This document shows, in pieces, positions 17,336 through 25,821 of a stretch of DNA of 64,000 bases. The position numbers were made by a program, and so were the translations under genes. Source of the stretch: Micromonospora profundi (GTDB lineage Bacteria > Actinomycetota > Actinomycetes > Mycobacteriales > Micromonosporaceae); NCBI RefSeq assembly GCF_011927785.1, contig NZ_JAATJK010000001.1, positions 1,984,001 to 2,048,000 of the forward strand, given 5' to 3'. Positions within the stretch are counted from its first letter, which is position 1, and the number at the start of each line of letters is the position of its first letter. The notes beneath the pieces were generated by a model. It had not been told where the DNA came from. It did not search any database and was given only the letters and a program-made list of their open reading frames with translations.

Positions 17336-19453
17336 ATGCAGGTCTGGCCGGGCGAGCGGTATCCCCTGGGCGCCACCTACGACGGGATGGGCACCAACTT
17401 CGCCATCTTCTCCGAGGTGGCCGAGCGGATCGAGTTGTGCCTCTTCGACGAGTGGGACACCGGCGCGGAGCGCCGGGTCGAGCTGCGCGAGGTGGACGCC
17501 TACGTGTGGCACGCGTACCTGCCGGGCATCGAGCCGGGGCAGCGTTACGGCTACCGGGTGTACGGCCCGTACGACCCGGCGAACGGGCTGCGCTGCAACC
17601 CGCACAAGCTGCTGCTCGACCCGTACGCCAAGGCTATCGACGGTGACGTGGAGTGGGACCCGGCGGTCTACGACTACGACATGGCCGAGCCGGAGCGGAT
17701 GAACGAGACGGACTCGGCGCCGTTCATGCCGAAGTCGGTGGTGGTCAACCCGTACTTCGACTGGGGCAACGACAAGCCGCCGCGCACCCCGTACCACCAT
17801 TCGGTGATCTACGAGGCGCACGTGCGCGGGCTGACGATGCGCCACCCGGACATCCCGGAGGAGCTGCGCGGCACGTACGCGGGGATCGCCTCCCCGCCGA
17901 TGATCGACTATCTGACCCGGCTGGGTGTCACGGCGATCGAGTTGATGCCCGTGCACCAGTTCATCCACGACCACCGGCTGGTGGATCTGGGGCTGCGCAA
18001 CTACTGGGGTTACAACACGATCGGCTTCTTCGCCCCGCACCACGGCTATTCGGCGCTAGGCCGGACCGGCCAGCAGGTGCAGGAGTTCCGGGGCATGGTC
18101 AAGGCGTTGCACGCGGCCGGCATCGAGGTCATCCTCGACGTGGTCTACAACCACACGGCCGAGGGCAACCACCTGGGGCCGACGCTGAGTTTCAAGGGTG
18201 TGGACGCGCCCAGCTACTACCGGCTGAGCGAGGAGGACCGCCGCTACTTCGTCGACTACACGGGCACCGGCAACAGCCTCAACGTACGCAGCCCGCACTC
18301 GCTGCAACTGATCATGGATTCGTTGCGGTACTGGGTGACCGAGATGCACGTCGACGGCTTCCGGTTCGACCTGGCGGCCACGCTGGCCCGGGAGTTCTAC
18401 GAGGTGGACAGGCTGTCGACGTTCTTCGAGGTGGTGCAGCAGGACCCGGTGGTCAGCCAGGTCAAGCTGATCGCCGAGCCGTGGGACGTCGGCCCGGGCG
18501 GCTACCAGGTGGGCAACTTCCCGCCGCTGTGGACGGAGTGGAACGGCAAGTACCGCGACACGGTGCGGGACTTCTGGCGCGGCGAGCCGGCCACCCTCGC
18601 GGAGTTCGCGTCGCGGATCTCCGGCTCGGCCGACCTCTACCAGGACGACGGTCGACGCCCGTTCCACAGCATCAACTTCGTGACCGTCCACGACGGGTTC
18701 ACGCTCAACGACCTGGTGTCGTACAACGACAAGCACAACGAGGCCAACGGTGAGGACAACCGGGACGGTGAGAGCCACAACCGGTCGTGGAACTGCGGTG
18801 TGGAGGGCGACACCGACGACGAGGCGGTGCTCGCGCTGCGGGCCAAGCAGCGGCGCAACTTCCTGGCCACGCTGATGCTGTCGCAGGGCGTGCCGATGAT
18901 CGGCCACGGTGACGAGTTGGGTCGCACCCAGCGGGGCAACAACAACGTGTACTGCCAGGACAGCGAGCTGGCCTGGATCGACTGGGACAACGCCGACGAG
19001 CAGTTGTTGGACTTCGTCCGCACGCTCACCGACTTCCGTAAACGGCATCAGGTGTTCCGCCGCCGCCGCTTCTTCACGGGCCTGCCGGTGGGTGGGCGTG
19101 GCATCGACGAGCCGCTGCCGGATCTGGCCTGGTACACCCCGGACGGGCGGGAGATGACAGGCGAGGACTGGGGCAACGACTTCGGCCGCGCGGTGGCGTT
19201 GTTCGTCAACGGTGAGGGCATCCGGGAGCGCGGCCAGTACGGCCAGCGCCACCACGACGCCTCGTTCCTGCTGTGCTTCAACGCCCACGACGCGGCGTTG
19301 GACTTCACACTGCCGGGCAGCGAGTACGGGCAGAAGTGGGAACGGGTGATCAGCACCGCCGAGCCCGACCCCGGCGACGCCACGGTGATCAGCGCGGGCG
19401 GCACCATCCGGGTGCCGGACCGTTCCCTCGTGGTGCTGGAGAGGACGATCTGA
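17336..19453 (+). CDS. glgX: Glycogen debranching enzyme GlgX
   Basis: 705 aa from ATG 17336 with GAAGGAG 6 nt upstream. It hydrolyses alpha-1,6 branches of phosphorylase-trimmed glycogen, releasing malto-oligosaccharides. An N-terminal CBM48-like domain (GATYDGMGTNFAIFSEVAERIELCLFDE) precedes the GH13 barrel: LDVVYNHTAEG, VDGFRFDLA with the nucleophile Asp, LIAEPWDVG with the acid/base Glu and FVTVHDGFTLNDLVSYNDKHN with the third acid. Length is normal for the family. The stop is 1 nt from treY, so its products feed straight into the trehalose enzymes. Confidence 0.97.
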   Translation: MQVWPGERYPLGATYDGMGTNFAIFSEVAERIELCLFDEWDTGAERRVELREVDAYVWHAYLPGIEPGQRYGYRVYGPYDPANGLRCNPHKLLLDPYAKAIDGDVEWDPAVYDYDMAEPERMNETDSAPFMPKSVVVNPYFDWGNDKPPRTPYHHSVIYEAHVRGLTMRHPDIPEELRGTYAGIASPPMIDYLTRLGVTAIELMPVHQFIHDHRLVDLGLRNYWGYNTIGFFAPHHGYSALGRTGQQVQEFRGMVKALHAAGIEVILDVVYNHTAEGNHLGPTLSFKGVDAPSYYRLSEEDRRYFVDYTGTGNSLNVRSPHSLQLIMDSLRYWVTEMHVDGFRFDLAATLAREFYEVDRLSTFFEVVQQDPVVSQVKLIAEPWDVGPGGYQVGNFPPLWTEWNGKYRDTVRDFWRGEPATLAEFASRISGSADLYQDDGRRPFHSINFVTVHDGFTLNDLVSYNDKHNEANGEDNRDGESHNRSWNCGVEGDTDDEAVLALRAKQRRNFLATLMLSQGVPMIGHGDELGRTQRGNNNVYCQDSELAWIDWDNADEQLLDFVRTLTDFRKRHQVFRRRRFFTGLPVGGRGIDEPLPDLAWYTPDGREMTGEDWGNDFGRAVALFVNGEGIRERGQYGQRHHDASFLLCFNAHDAALDFTLPGSEYGQKWERVISTAEPDPGDATVISAGGTIRVPDRSLVVLERTI

Positions 19454-19454
19454 C

Positions 19455-21770
19455 ATGGCGGCCACCCCTGCAAAGGCCACCGTACAAGCCACCTACCGCG
19501 TCCAGGTCCGTCCCGGCTTCGACCTGGACGCCACCGCCGGCATCGTCGACTACCTCGCCGACCTGGGCGTCACTCACCTCTACAGCGCGCCCCTGCTGGC
19601 AGCCACTCCCGGGTCGGCGCACGGCTACGACGTGGTCGACCACAGGGCCGTCAACCCGGAGGTGGGCGGCGAGGCGGGCCGGCAGCGGCTGCTGCGCGCC
19701 CTGCGTGAGGCCGATCTTGGCCTGGTCGTCGACATCGTGCCCAACCACGCAGGGGTGGCCGTGCCGCCGGCCAACCCGGCCTGGTGGGACGTGCTGCGCC
19801 GGGGGCGCGACTCGACGTACGCCGACTGGTTCGACATCGACTGGGACCGGGGCCGGCTGCTGCTGCCGGTGCTGGCCGACGACCCGGCCGCCCTGGACGA
19901 TCTCAAGCTTGTCGACGGGGAGTTGCGCTACCACGAGCACCGCTTCCCGATCGCCGACGGAACCGGCGACGGCAGTGCCCGGGAGGTGCACGACAGGCAG
20001 CACTACGAGCTGATCTCCTGGCGGCGTGGTGACGCGGAGCTGACGTACCGCCGGTTCTTCGCCGTTTCGGGCCTGGCCGGGCTGCGGGTGGAGGACCCGG
20101 CGGTGTTCGACGCCACCCACGAGCTGATCCTGCGCTGGGCGGCGGCGGGGGAGGTCGACGGTATCCGCGTCGACCACCCCGACGGCCTGCGCGACCCGGC
20201 CGGCTACCTGGCCCGGCTGCGGGAGGCCGCGCCGGCGGCGTGGCTGGTGGTGGAGAAGATCCTTGAGTACGGCGAGGAGCTGCCGGACTGGCCGGTCGAC
20301 GGCACCACGGGGTACGACGCTCTCGCCGCCGTCAACGGGCTCTTCGTGGACACCGACACCGAGGGCGACTTCACGGCGCTGGACACCCGACTGACCGGGC
20401 GGCACACCTCGTGGGAGGACCTGACCCACGAGACCAAGCTTGCCGCCGCCACCCGGCTGCTCGCCGCCGAGCTGACCCGGCTGGCCGCGCTGGCCCCCGA
20501 CGTGCCGGCCGAGCAGGCACGGGCGGCGCTCGCCGAGCTGGCCGCCGCGTTCCCGGTCTACCGGGGCTACCCGCCGCACGGCGCCCGCTATCTCGCCATC
20601 GCCCGCTCCGAGGCCGGCCGCCGCCGCCCCGACCTGGCGACAGCACTGGACGCGGTCACCCGCCGGCTGCGCGACAGCGACGACGAGTTGGCCCGCCGGT
20701 TCCCGCAGTTCACCGGCGCGGTGATGGCAAAGGGCGTGGAGGACACCGCGTTCTACCGCTGGACCCGGTTCGTGGCGCTCAACGAGGTCGGCGGCAGCCC
20801 TGCCCACTTCGGGGTGCCGCCGGCGGAATTCCACCGCTTCGCCGCCGCCCGGCAGGTCTGCTGGCCGGCCAGCATGACCACCGTCTCCACCCACGACACG
20901 AAACGCGGCGAGGACGTCCGCGCCCGGCTCGCCGTGCTCAGCGAACTGCCGGACCGCTGGGCCGAGCAGGTCACACGCTGGATGGAGTACGCGCCGCTGC
21001 CCGACCCGGCCTTCGCCCACCTGCTGTGGCAGACCGCCGTGGGCGCGTGGCCGATCGAGCGTGAGCGGCTGCACGCGTACGCCGAGAAGGCGGCCCGGGA
21101 GGCCGCGGCCTCGACCAGTTGGACGGACCCGGACCCGGGCTTCGAGCAGGCCATGCACGCGGTGATCGACATGATGTACGACGACCCGAGCCTGCACGAC
21201 GAGCTGACCGAACTCGCCGCCGCCATCACCCCGGCCGGCTGGTGCAACTCCCTCGGGCAGAAGCTCATCCAGCTCACCATGCCCGGCGTGCCGGACACGT
21301 ACCAGGGCACCGAGCTGTGGGACAACTCCCTCGTCGACCCGGACAATCGGCGGCCTGTCGACTTCGACGTACGCCGGGAGATGCTGGCGCGCCTCGACGG
21401 CGGCTGGCGTCCCCCTGTCGACACCGACGGAGCGGCGAAGCTGCTCGTCGTGTCGCGGACCCTGCGCCTGCGGCGGGTGCACCCGGAGCTGTTCACCTCC
21501 TATCGGCCGGTGCCGGCGCACGGGCCGCAGGGGCGGCACGTGGTGGCCTTCGACAGGGGCGGCGCGATCGCCGTGGCGACCCGCCTGCCGCTCGGGCTGG
21601 CGCGTGCCGGTGGGTGGTGTGACACAGTTCTGTCGCTTGGTGTTAACGAGGTGAAGGACCTGTTCACCGGCCGGGTCTACAGTGGCGGGGAGACCCCGCT
21701 GGACAACCTTCTGTCCGACTATCCCGTCGCTCTGCTGGCTCCCACTGATTCCGTGGAGGCTGCTTCATGA
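19455..21770 (+). CDS. treY: Maltooligosyl trehalose synthase
   Basis: 771 aa from ATG 19455, immediately after glgX. It isomerises the reducing-end alpha-1,4 bond of malto-oligosaccharides to an alpha,alpha-1,1 bond. Motifs of the GH13_26 type: TYRVQVRPGFDLDATAGIVDYLADLGVTHLYSAP, VVDIVPNHAGVA, VDGIRVDHPDGLRDP with the nucleophile, VEKILEYGEELPDW and TVSTHDTKRGEDVRARL. Length is typical. The last codons overlap treZ by 4 nt (ATGA), which ensures matched synthesis of the two enzymes of the pathway. Confidence 0.97.
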   Translation: MAATPAKATVQATYRVQVRPGFDLDATAGIVDYLADLGVTHLYSAPLLAATPGSAHGYDVVDHRAVNPEVGGEAGRQRLLRALREADLGLVVDIVPNHAGVAVPPANPAWWDVLRRGRDSTYADWFDIDWDRGRLLLPVLADDPAALDDLKLVDGELRYHEHRFPIADGTGDGSAREVHDRQHYELISWRRGDAELTYRRFFAVSGLAGLRVEDPAVFDATHELILRWAAAGEVDGIRVDHPDGLRDPAGYLARLREAAPAAWLVVEKILEYGEELPDWPVDGTTGYDALAAVNGLFVDTDTEGDFTALDTRLTGRHTSWEDLTHETKLAAATRLLAAELTRLAALAPDVPAEQARAALAELAAAFPVYRGYPPHGARYLAIARSEAGRRRPDLATALDAVTRRLRDSDDELARRFPQFTGAVMAKGVEDTAFYRWTRFVALNEVGGSPAHFGVPPAEFHRFAAARQVCWPASMTTVSTHDTKRGEDVRARLAVLSELPDRWAEQVTRWMEYAPLPDPAFAHLLWQTAVGAWPIERERLHAYAEKAAREAAASTSWTDPDPGFEQAMHAVIDMMYDDPSLHDELTELAAAITPAGWCNSLGQKLIQLTMPGVPDTYQGTELWDNSLVDPDNRRPVDFDVRREMLARLDGGWRPPVDTDGAAKLLVVSRTLRLRRVHPELFTSYRPVPAHGPQGRHVVAFDRGGAIAVATRLPLGLARAGGWCDTVLSLGVNEVKDLFTGRVYSGGETPLDNLLSDYPVALLAPTDSVEAAS

Positions 21771-23491
21771 CCGAATTCTCCGTGTGGGCGCCGGACGCCA
21801 GCCGGGTCCGGCTGCGCCTGGCCGGCGACGTCGACCACGAGATGCGCGCCGCCGCCGACGGCTGGTGGCGGGTGGAGGTGCCCGACGCCGGCCCCGACTA
21901 CTCCTTTCTGCTGAACGACGACGAAACCCCGCTGCCCGACCCCCGGTCGCAGTGGCAGCCTGCTGGTGTGCACGGGCCGAGCCGCCGCTACGACCATCAT
22001 GCGTTCCAGTGGAGTGATTCCTCCTGGACGGGCCGGCAACTGCCCGGCAGCATCCTCTACGAGCTGCACATCGGCACGTTCACCCCGGAAGGCACCTTCG
22101 ACGCGGCCATCGGCCGCCTCGACCACCTGGTGAACCTCGGCGTCGACCTGATCGAGCTGCTCCCGGTCAACGCCTTCAACGGCGAACACAACTGGGGGTA
22201 CGACGGCGTCTGCTGGTTTGCCCCGCACGAGCCCTACGGCGGCCCCGACAGGCTGAAACGGTTCGTCGACGCCGCACACGCTCGCGGGTTGGGGGTGATC
22301 CTCGACGTCGTCTACAACCATTTCGGGCCCTCCGGGGCCTACGCGCCACGGTTCGGGCCCTACCTCGCCGAGCAGAGCAACAGTTGGGGCCGCTCGATCA
22401 ACTTGGACGGCCCGCACTCCGACGAGGTACGCCGCTACATCATCGACAGCGTGCTCATGTGGCTGCGCGACTACCACGTCGACGGGCTGCGCCTGGACGC
22501 CGTGCACGCCCTGCCCGACTCGCGGGCCGTGCCGCTTTTGGAAGAGCTGGCGGTTTCCGTCGAATCGCTGTCGACGCACCTGGGTCGGCCGTTGTCGCTG
22601 ATCGCCGAATCCGACCTCAACGACCCGCGGCTGATCACGCCCCGGGAGGCGGGCGGGTTCGGGCTGCACGCCCAGTGGAACGACGACGCCCACCACGCCC
22701 TGCACACGCTGCTGACGGGGGAGCGGCAGGGCTACTACGGGGACTTCGGATCTTTGGAGACGCTGTCAGACGTGCTGACCGGCGGGTTCTTCCACGCCGG
22801 CACCTGGTCCAGCTTCCGCAACCGTCACCACGGGCGGCCTCTGGATTCCCGCGTTCCTGGTCATCGGCTGGTCGCCTACCTGCAGAACCACGATCAGATC
22901 GGGAACCGGGCTACCGGGGATCGGATCTCGGCGTCGCTGTCGCCCTCGTTGCTGCGGGTTGGCGCTGTCTTGCTGCTGACCGCGCCGTTTACTCCGATGC
23001 TGTTCATGGGGGAGGAGTGGGCGGCTTCCACGCCGTGGCAGTTCTTCACCTCGCATCCGGAACCTGAGCTGGCTACGGCGGTGGCTCTGGGGCGGCGGCG
23101 GGAGTTCGCGTCGCACGGGTGGGCTGAGGGGGACGTGCCTGACCCGCAGGACCCGGAGACGTTCGTGCGGTCGCGGTTGGACTGGGCGGAGCTGGACAAG
23201 CCTGAGCATGCCTCGATGTTGGCGTTTTACCAGCGGTTGATTGCGTTGCGTCGGTCGGTGCCGGACCTGTCTGATCCTCGGATGCACGCGGTGTCGGTGC
23301 AGCACGGGGACCAGTTCCTGCTGATGCGGCGGGGGGAGACGCTTGTCGTCGCCAACCTGGCTGGGCGGGGGCAGGGGGTGTCGTTGCCTGGGGTGGCGCG
23401 GCGGGTGCTGCTGGCTACGGGGGAGGGCGTCACGGTCATGCGGGACCGGATCGAGCTGCCTGCGGAGACTGCGGCGATCGTGGCGCTCTGA
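21767..23491 (+). CDS. treZ: Maltooligosyl trehalose trehalohydrolase
   Basis: 574 aa from ATG 21767, overlapping treY. It cleaves trehalose from maltooligosyl trehalose. N-terminal CBM48-like strand region (FSVWAPDASRVRLRL), then the GH13_10 barrel: FNGEHNWGYDGVCWFAPHEPYGGP, LDVVYNHFGPSG, VDGLRLDAVHAL (nucleophile Asp), LSLIAESDLNDPR and LQNHDQIGNR. The last third, from about 22850, switches from C-rich to G/T-rich third positions although the protein stays canonical, which hints at a recombinant 3' end. No terminator hairpin was seen after it. Confidence 0.97.
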   Translation: MTEFSVWAPDASRVRLRLAGDVDHEMRAAADGWWRVEVPDAGPDYSFLLNDDETPLPDPRSQWQPAGVHGPSRRYDHHAFQWSDSSWTGRQLPGSILYELHIGTFTPEGTFDAAIGRLDHLVNLGVDLIELLPVNAFNGEHNWGYDGVCWFAPHEPYGGPDRLKRFVDAAHARGLGVILDVVYNHFGPSGAYAPRFGPYLAEQSNSWGRSINLDGPHSDEVRRYIIDSVLMWLRDYHVDGLRLDAVHALPDSRAVPLLEELAVSVESLSTHLGRPLSLIAESDLNDPRLITPREAGGFGLHAQWNDDAHHALHTLLTGERQGYYGDFGSLETLSDVLTGGFFHAGTWSSFRNRHHGRPLDSRVPGHRLVAYLQNHDQIGNRATGDRISASLSPSLLRVGAVLLLTAPFTPMLFMGEEWAASTPWQFFTSHPEPELATAVALGRRREFASHGWAEGDVPDPQDPETFVRSRLDWAELDKPEHASMLAFYQRLIALRRSVPDLSDPRMHAVSVQHGDQFLLMRRGETLVVANLAGRGQGVSLPGVARRVLLATGEGVTVMRDRIELPAETAAIVAL

Positions 23492-24061
23492 TGGGTACAC
23501 GAAATGCCTGCACGACCTGAATACGTCAGCTCCTCCGCGTGGGCCGGCTCGCCCAACCCCGTCAAGTCACCGCCCCATCGGCGGCCGGCGTCGATGCTTG
23601 TACGAGGCTCTCGCACGAGTGCGGTCTGGCAGCCCAGTAGCGCAATTGCCGGGTGGGGCTACTGATAGCGACGGCCCGCCATCTTCAGAGACGATCGGCC
23701 CGGGTGCACCGCGAAGCCTCTCTCTGCCGCACTGGAGGTGCAGGGAGCACTCCCATGGTCTCCAGACGGTGCGCTACCGCCTTCATTCGAAGAGGCGAAC
23801 GCAGTGCAAATATCACCCTCTGCCGGATGCGTTGCGGCGAGGCGAACAGGGACCTACCTCCCCACCACCATTCAAGGCCACCCGCGTGCAGCGTGCCCCG
23901 CTGCCTCAAGCTCTACATCGTTTGCGGCGTCTAGCTCGGCTTGCGTCGAGTTCGCCGGCACGCTCCTCAGCTTCCTAATCATCGGGATGGCACACGGGTG
24001 CCAGTGCTTCCGGTCGGGACCGAAATCCAGTATGTTCCGGCTATAACCCCTGGAGGCTCCT
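23492..24061. other. 570-bp gap at the left edge of a lower-GC island
   Basis: No reading frame here has protein-like composition; all candidates are short and overlap in conflicting frames. GC falls visibly from left to right. Near the end a quasi-palindrome around TTCCGGTCGGGACCGAA (24009-24025) and TATAAC (24044-24049) may be the promoter region of the next gene, which has TGGAGG as ribosome site. Confidence 0.4.
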
Positions 24062-24568
24062 GTGGATAGCGCTTGGTGGCTCGCACTGTTGTTGGCAGTG
24101 CCAGTTGGCATTGCGACGAACCTACTCACACCGCAAATTGCGAAGGTCGCGGCCCGCTACAACTCTAAGCTGCGCAGGCGGCTCGATGAACGCACCGAGC
24201 GGCAATATCAGCGTGCGAAAGAGTTTGCTGAAGACTCGAGTTCATACGAGTCATATCTCATGCTGGCGATCCTTCGCACAACTCTTATATATGCGATCGG
24301 AGGAGTTATTTCGTCGCCATTCGCGCTCGCAGCATACTCTGTTCCCAATCAGAACTTAGGGGCATGGTTCTATCTTTGGGACGTACTCTTCGGGTTCAGT
24401 CAGTTAATAAACCTTGCTGCGACTGTCGCGGTTCTCAATATTGCACGTGAAGCGATGAGGACAGTGAATATCGTGAGAGGCATCCGCTCCGAGCGTCGGA
24501 CAGCCCTAGCCGCCAGCACCAAGGCAGACCTGCGTGACACTAATAAGGCGCAGGTAGCGGCAGGTTGA
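24062..24568 (+). CDS. Hypothetical membrane protein, 168 aa
   Basis: GTG start at 24062 with TGGAGG 6 nt upstream. An N-terminal helix (WWLALLLAVPVGIATNLL) is followed by a charged segment (RYNSKLRRRLDERTERQYQRAKEF), two more hydrophobic helices (about 70-125) and a basic tail. Codons ending in A or T are common, unlike flanking genes, so it was probably acquired horizontally. It converges on the HEPN gene across a 332-bp gap. I do not recognise the family. It could be an accessory to the neighbouring DUF262-HEPN pair or an unrelated passenger. Confidence 0.65.
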   Translation: MDSAWWLALLLAVPVGIATNLLTPQIAKVAARYNSKLRRRLDERTERQYQRAKEFAEDSSSYESYLMLAILRTTLIYAIGGVISSPFALAAYSVPNQNLGAWFYLWDVLFGFSQLINLAATVAVLNIAREAMRTVNIVRGIRSERRTALAASTKADLRDTNKAQVAAG

Positions 24569-24900
24569 CGTCAGCTAGTGGCCACCCATCAGGTGGTGCG
24601 CTGCGGAGGGGCCATAGCCATCAACCTTCGGGTGGCCGCATGCCTAGCGGGCCCGACCATGCCCAGCGTGCCAACAGCCATCGCTCCTGGATGGGGCCAT
24701 GTCACCCGGCATCCTGAATAATGCTCACCCTTGCCGAGCCCAAGCCCGCTTCGGCGTAAATGCCCGAGCCCTCACGGCGCCGCTACCTTGTTGTCAAATG
24801 GCGGCGCTGCATTCCACCCCGGAAGGTGCCGAAGATCGTGGTTTCCACATAGGCGTCGAGTTGGCAGGCTCAGCGGTGCTTCGGACACCTATTCAAGCCG
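24569..24900. other. 332-bp gap between convergent island genes
   Basis: No supported gene. A GC-mixed stretch with repeated GGTGGC/GGCCAT-like words at 24580-24700 may act as transcript ends for the two convergent genes, but no strong hairpin is evident. Confidence 0.35.
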
Positions 24901-25821
24901 CTAAGAGAACTCTGGGTATGCCCAGTCCAATATTCGGCGTGCCCCGTCCTGAACAACAACCAGTTGTGACTTTCCGTAGGCGGCGCCAAGAGCGGCTCGA
25001 ATCGCTGCGTTCTGATCACTGGTGAGTCGCACGGCCCGTGTGCGCCCCTCCACCACTTCTGCCCAGGTTCCACTTCGCTGTTGGACGAAGCGGAAGGTGA
25101 TGCGGCCCGGATGGAACCATTTCTCGTCGTTGTGAAATTGAGGATCGGCCTGGCGGATTTGATGAGCAGCAACAGACACGCTCATATCAGCTCCCAGTCC
25201 AAGGGTCAGGATCTGGTTCGGAATAGCCCGGATGAAGAGATTTGAGACCGAGTAAGACGATCGGTGGGCACAATTATTGCGCTCTCTTGATAAGGCGACC
25301 ATAGTCGCTCGAGCATCCGGCATTGAGACGCCAATTCGGCCGGCCAAATGCTTTATCGTATCCCAAGGGTCCTTCACATGGAACAGGCGGAGAGTTTTGT
25401 GGTAGTCATCAGCAGACATGTTGCTCCCCGACCATTGCCACATCAGCGGCGAAAGTCGAAGGGCGCCTGAGCTGGCGGCGAGGCACTCGCCTAACTCCCT
25501 TGTGTAACTTACTAAGGAGGAGAGATCGTCGGTGGACCATTGAAGCTGGGCATTAGCAACTTTCAGCAGATCCTGCGTCGCCGCCTTCTTTAGTCTTTCG
25601 GGGAGATCAGAGAAGTGGCCGATACCGGCATTGACGTGGGTTGCCGTCTCCTCCAAGCGTTCGACCATGAACGCTTCCAAAAGGTTGTATGCAACAATTG
25701 TAAGGCCTCTTCGCAGGAATGATCCGACAGTGTCTCCGCCACTGACCAGGGGAGTGTCAATCGAAGTGCGAAGGGCTTCAATGCCCGTTAAAAACGACTC
25801 GCGGGCCTTACTGGTCACCAC
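24901..25821 (-). CDS. HEPN-domain protein, putative RNase partner of DUF262
   Basis: 306 aa from GTG 25821 (GGAG in the upstream gene just before). The catalytic HEPN signature R-x4-H is present as RNNCAH (181-186) at the end of an alpha-helical N-terminal domain (about 1-190) that includes FLRRGLTIVAYNLLEAFMVERLEE; the remaining 120 residues look beta-rich. This arrangement matches my recollection of the MAE_28990/MAE_18760-like HEPN group, often found beside DUF262 genes. HEPN proteins of defence and toxin systems usually cleave RNA. Its first 14 nt overlap the DUF262 gene. Codon use and GC are foreign to the chromosome. Confidence 0.72.
   Translation of the reverse strand: MVTSKARESFLTGIEALRTSIDTPLVSGGDTVGSFLRRGLTIVAYNLLEAFMVERLEETATHVNAGIGHFSDLPERLKKAATQDLLKVANAQLQWSTDDLSSLVSYTRELGECLAASSGALRLSPLMWQWSGSNMSADDYHKTLRLFHVKDPWDTIKHLAGRIGVSMPDARATMVALSRERNNCAHRSSYSVSNLFIRAIPNQILTLGLGADMSVSVAAHQIRQADPQFHNDEKWFHPGRITFRFVQQRSGTWAEVVEGRTRAVRLTSDQNAAIRAALGAAYGKSQLVVVQDGARRILDWAYPEFS

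Noticed and set aside
23343..23978. Several short frames after treZ
   Set aside because: They conflict in frame, start inside treZ or lack ribosome sites, and their translations are compositionally random.
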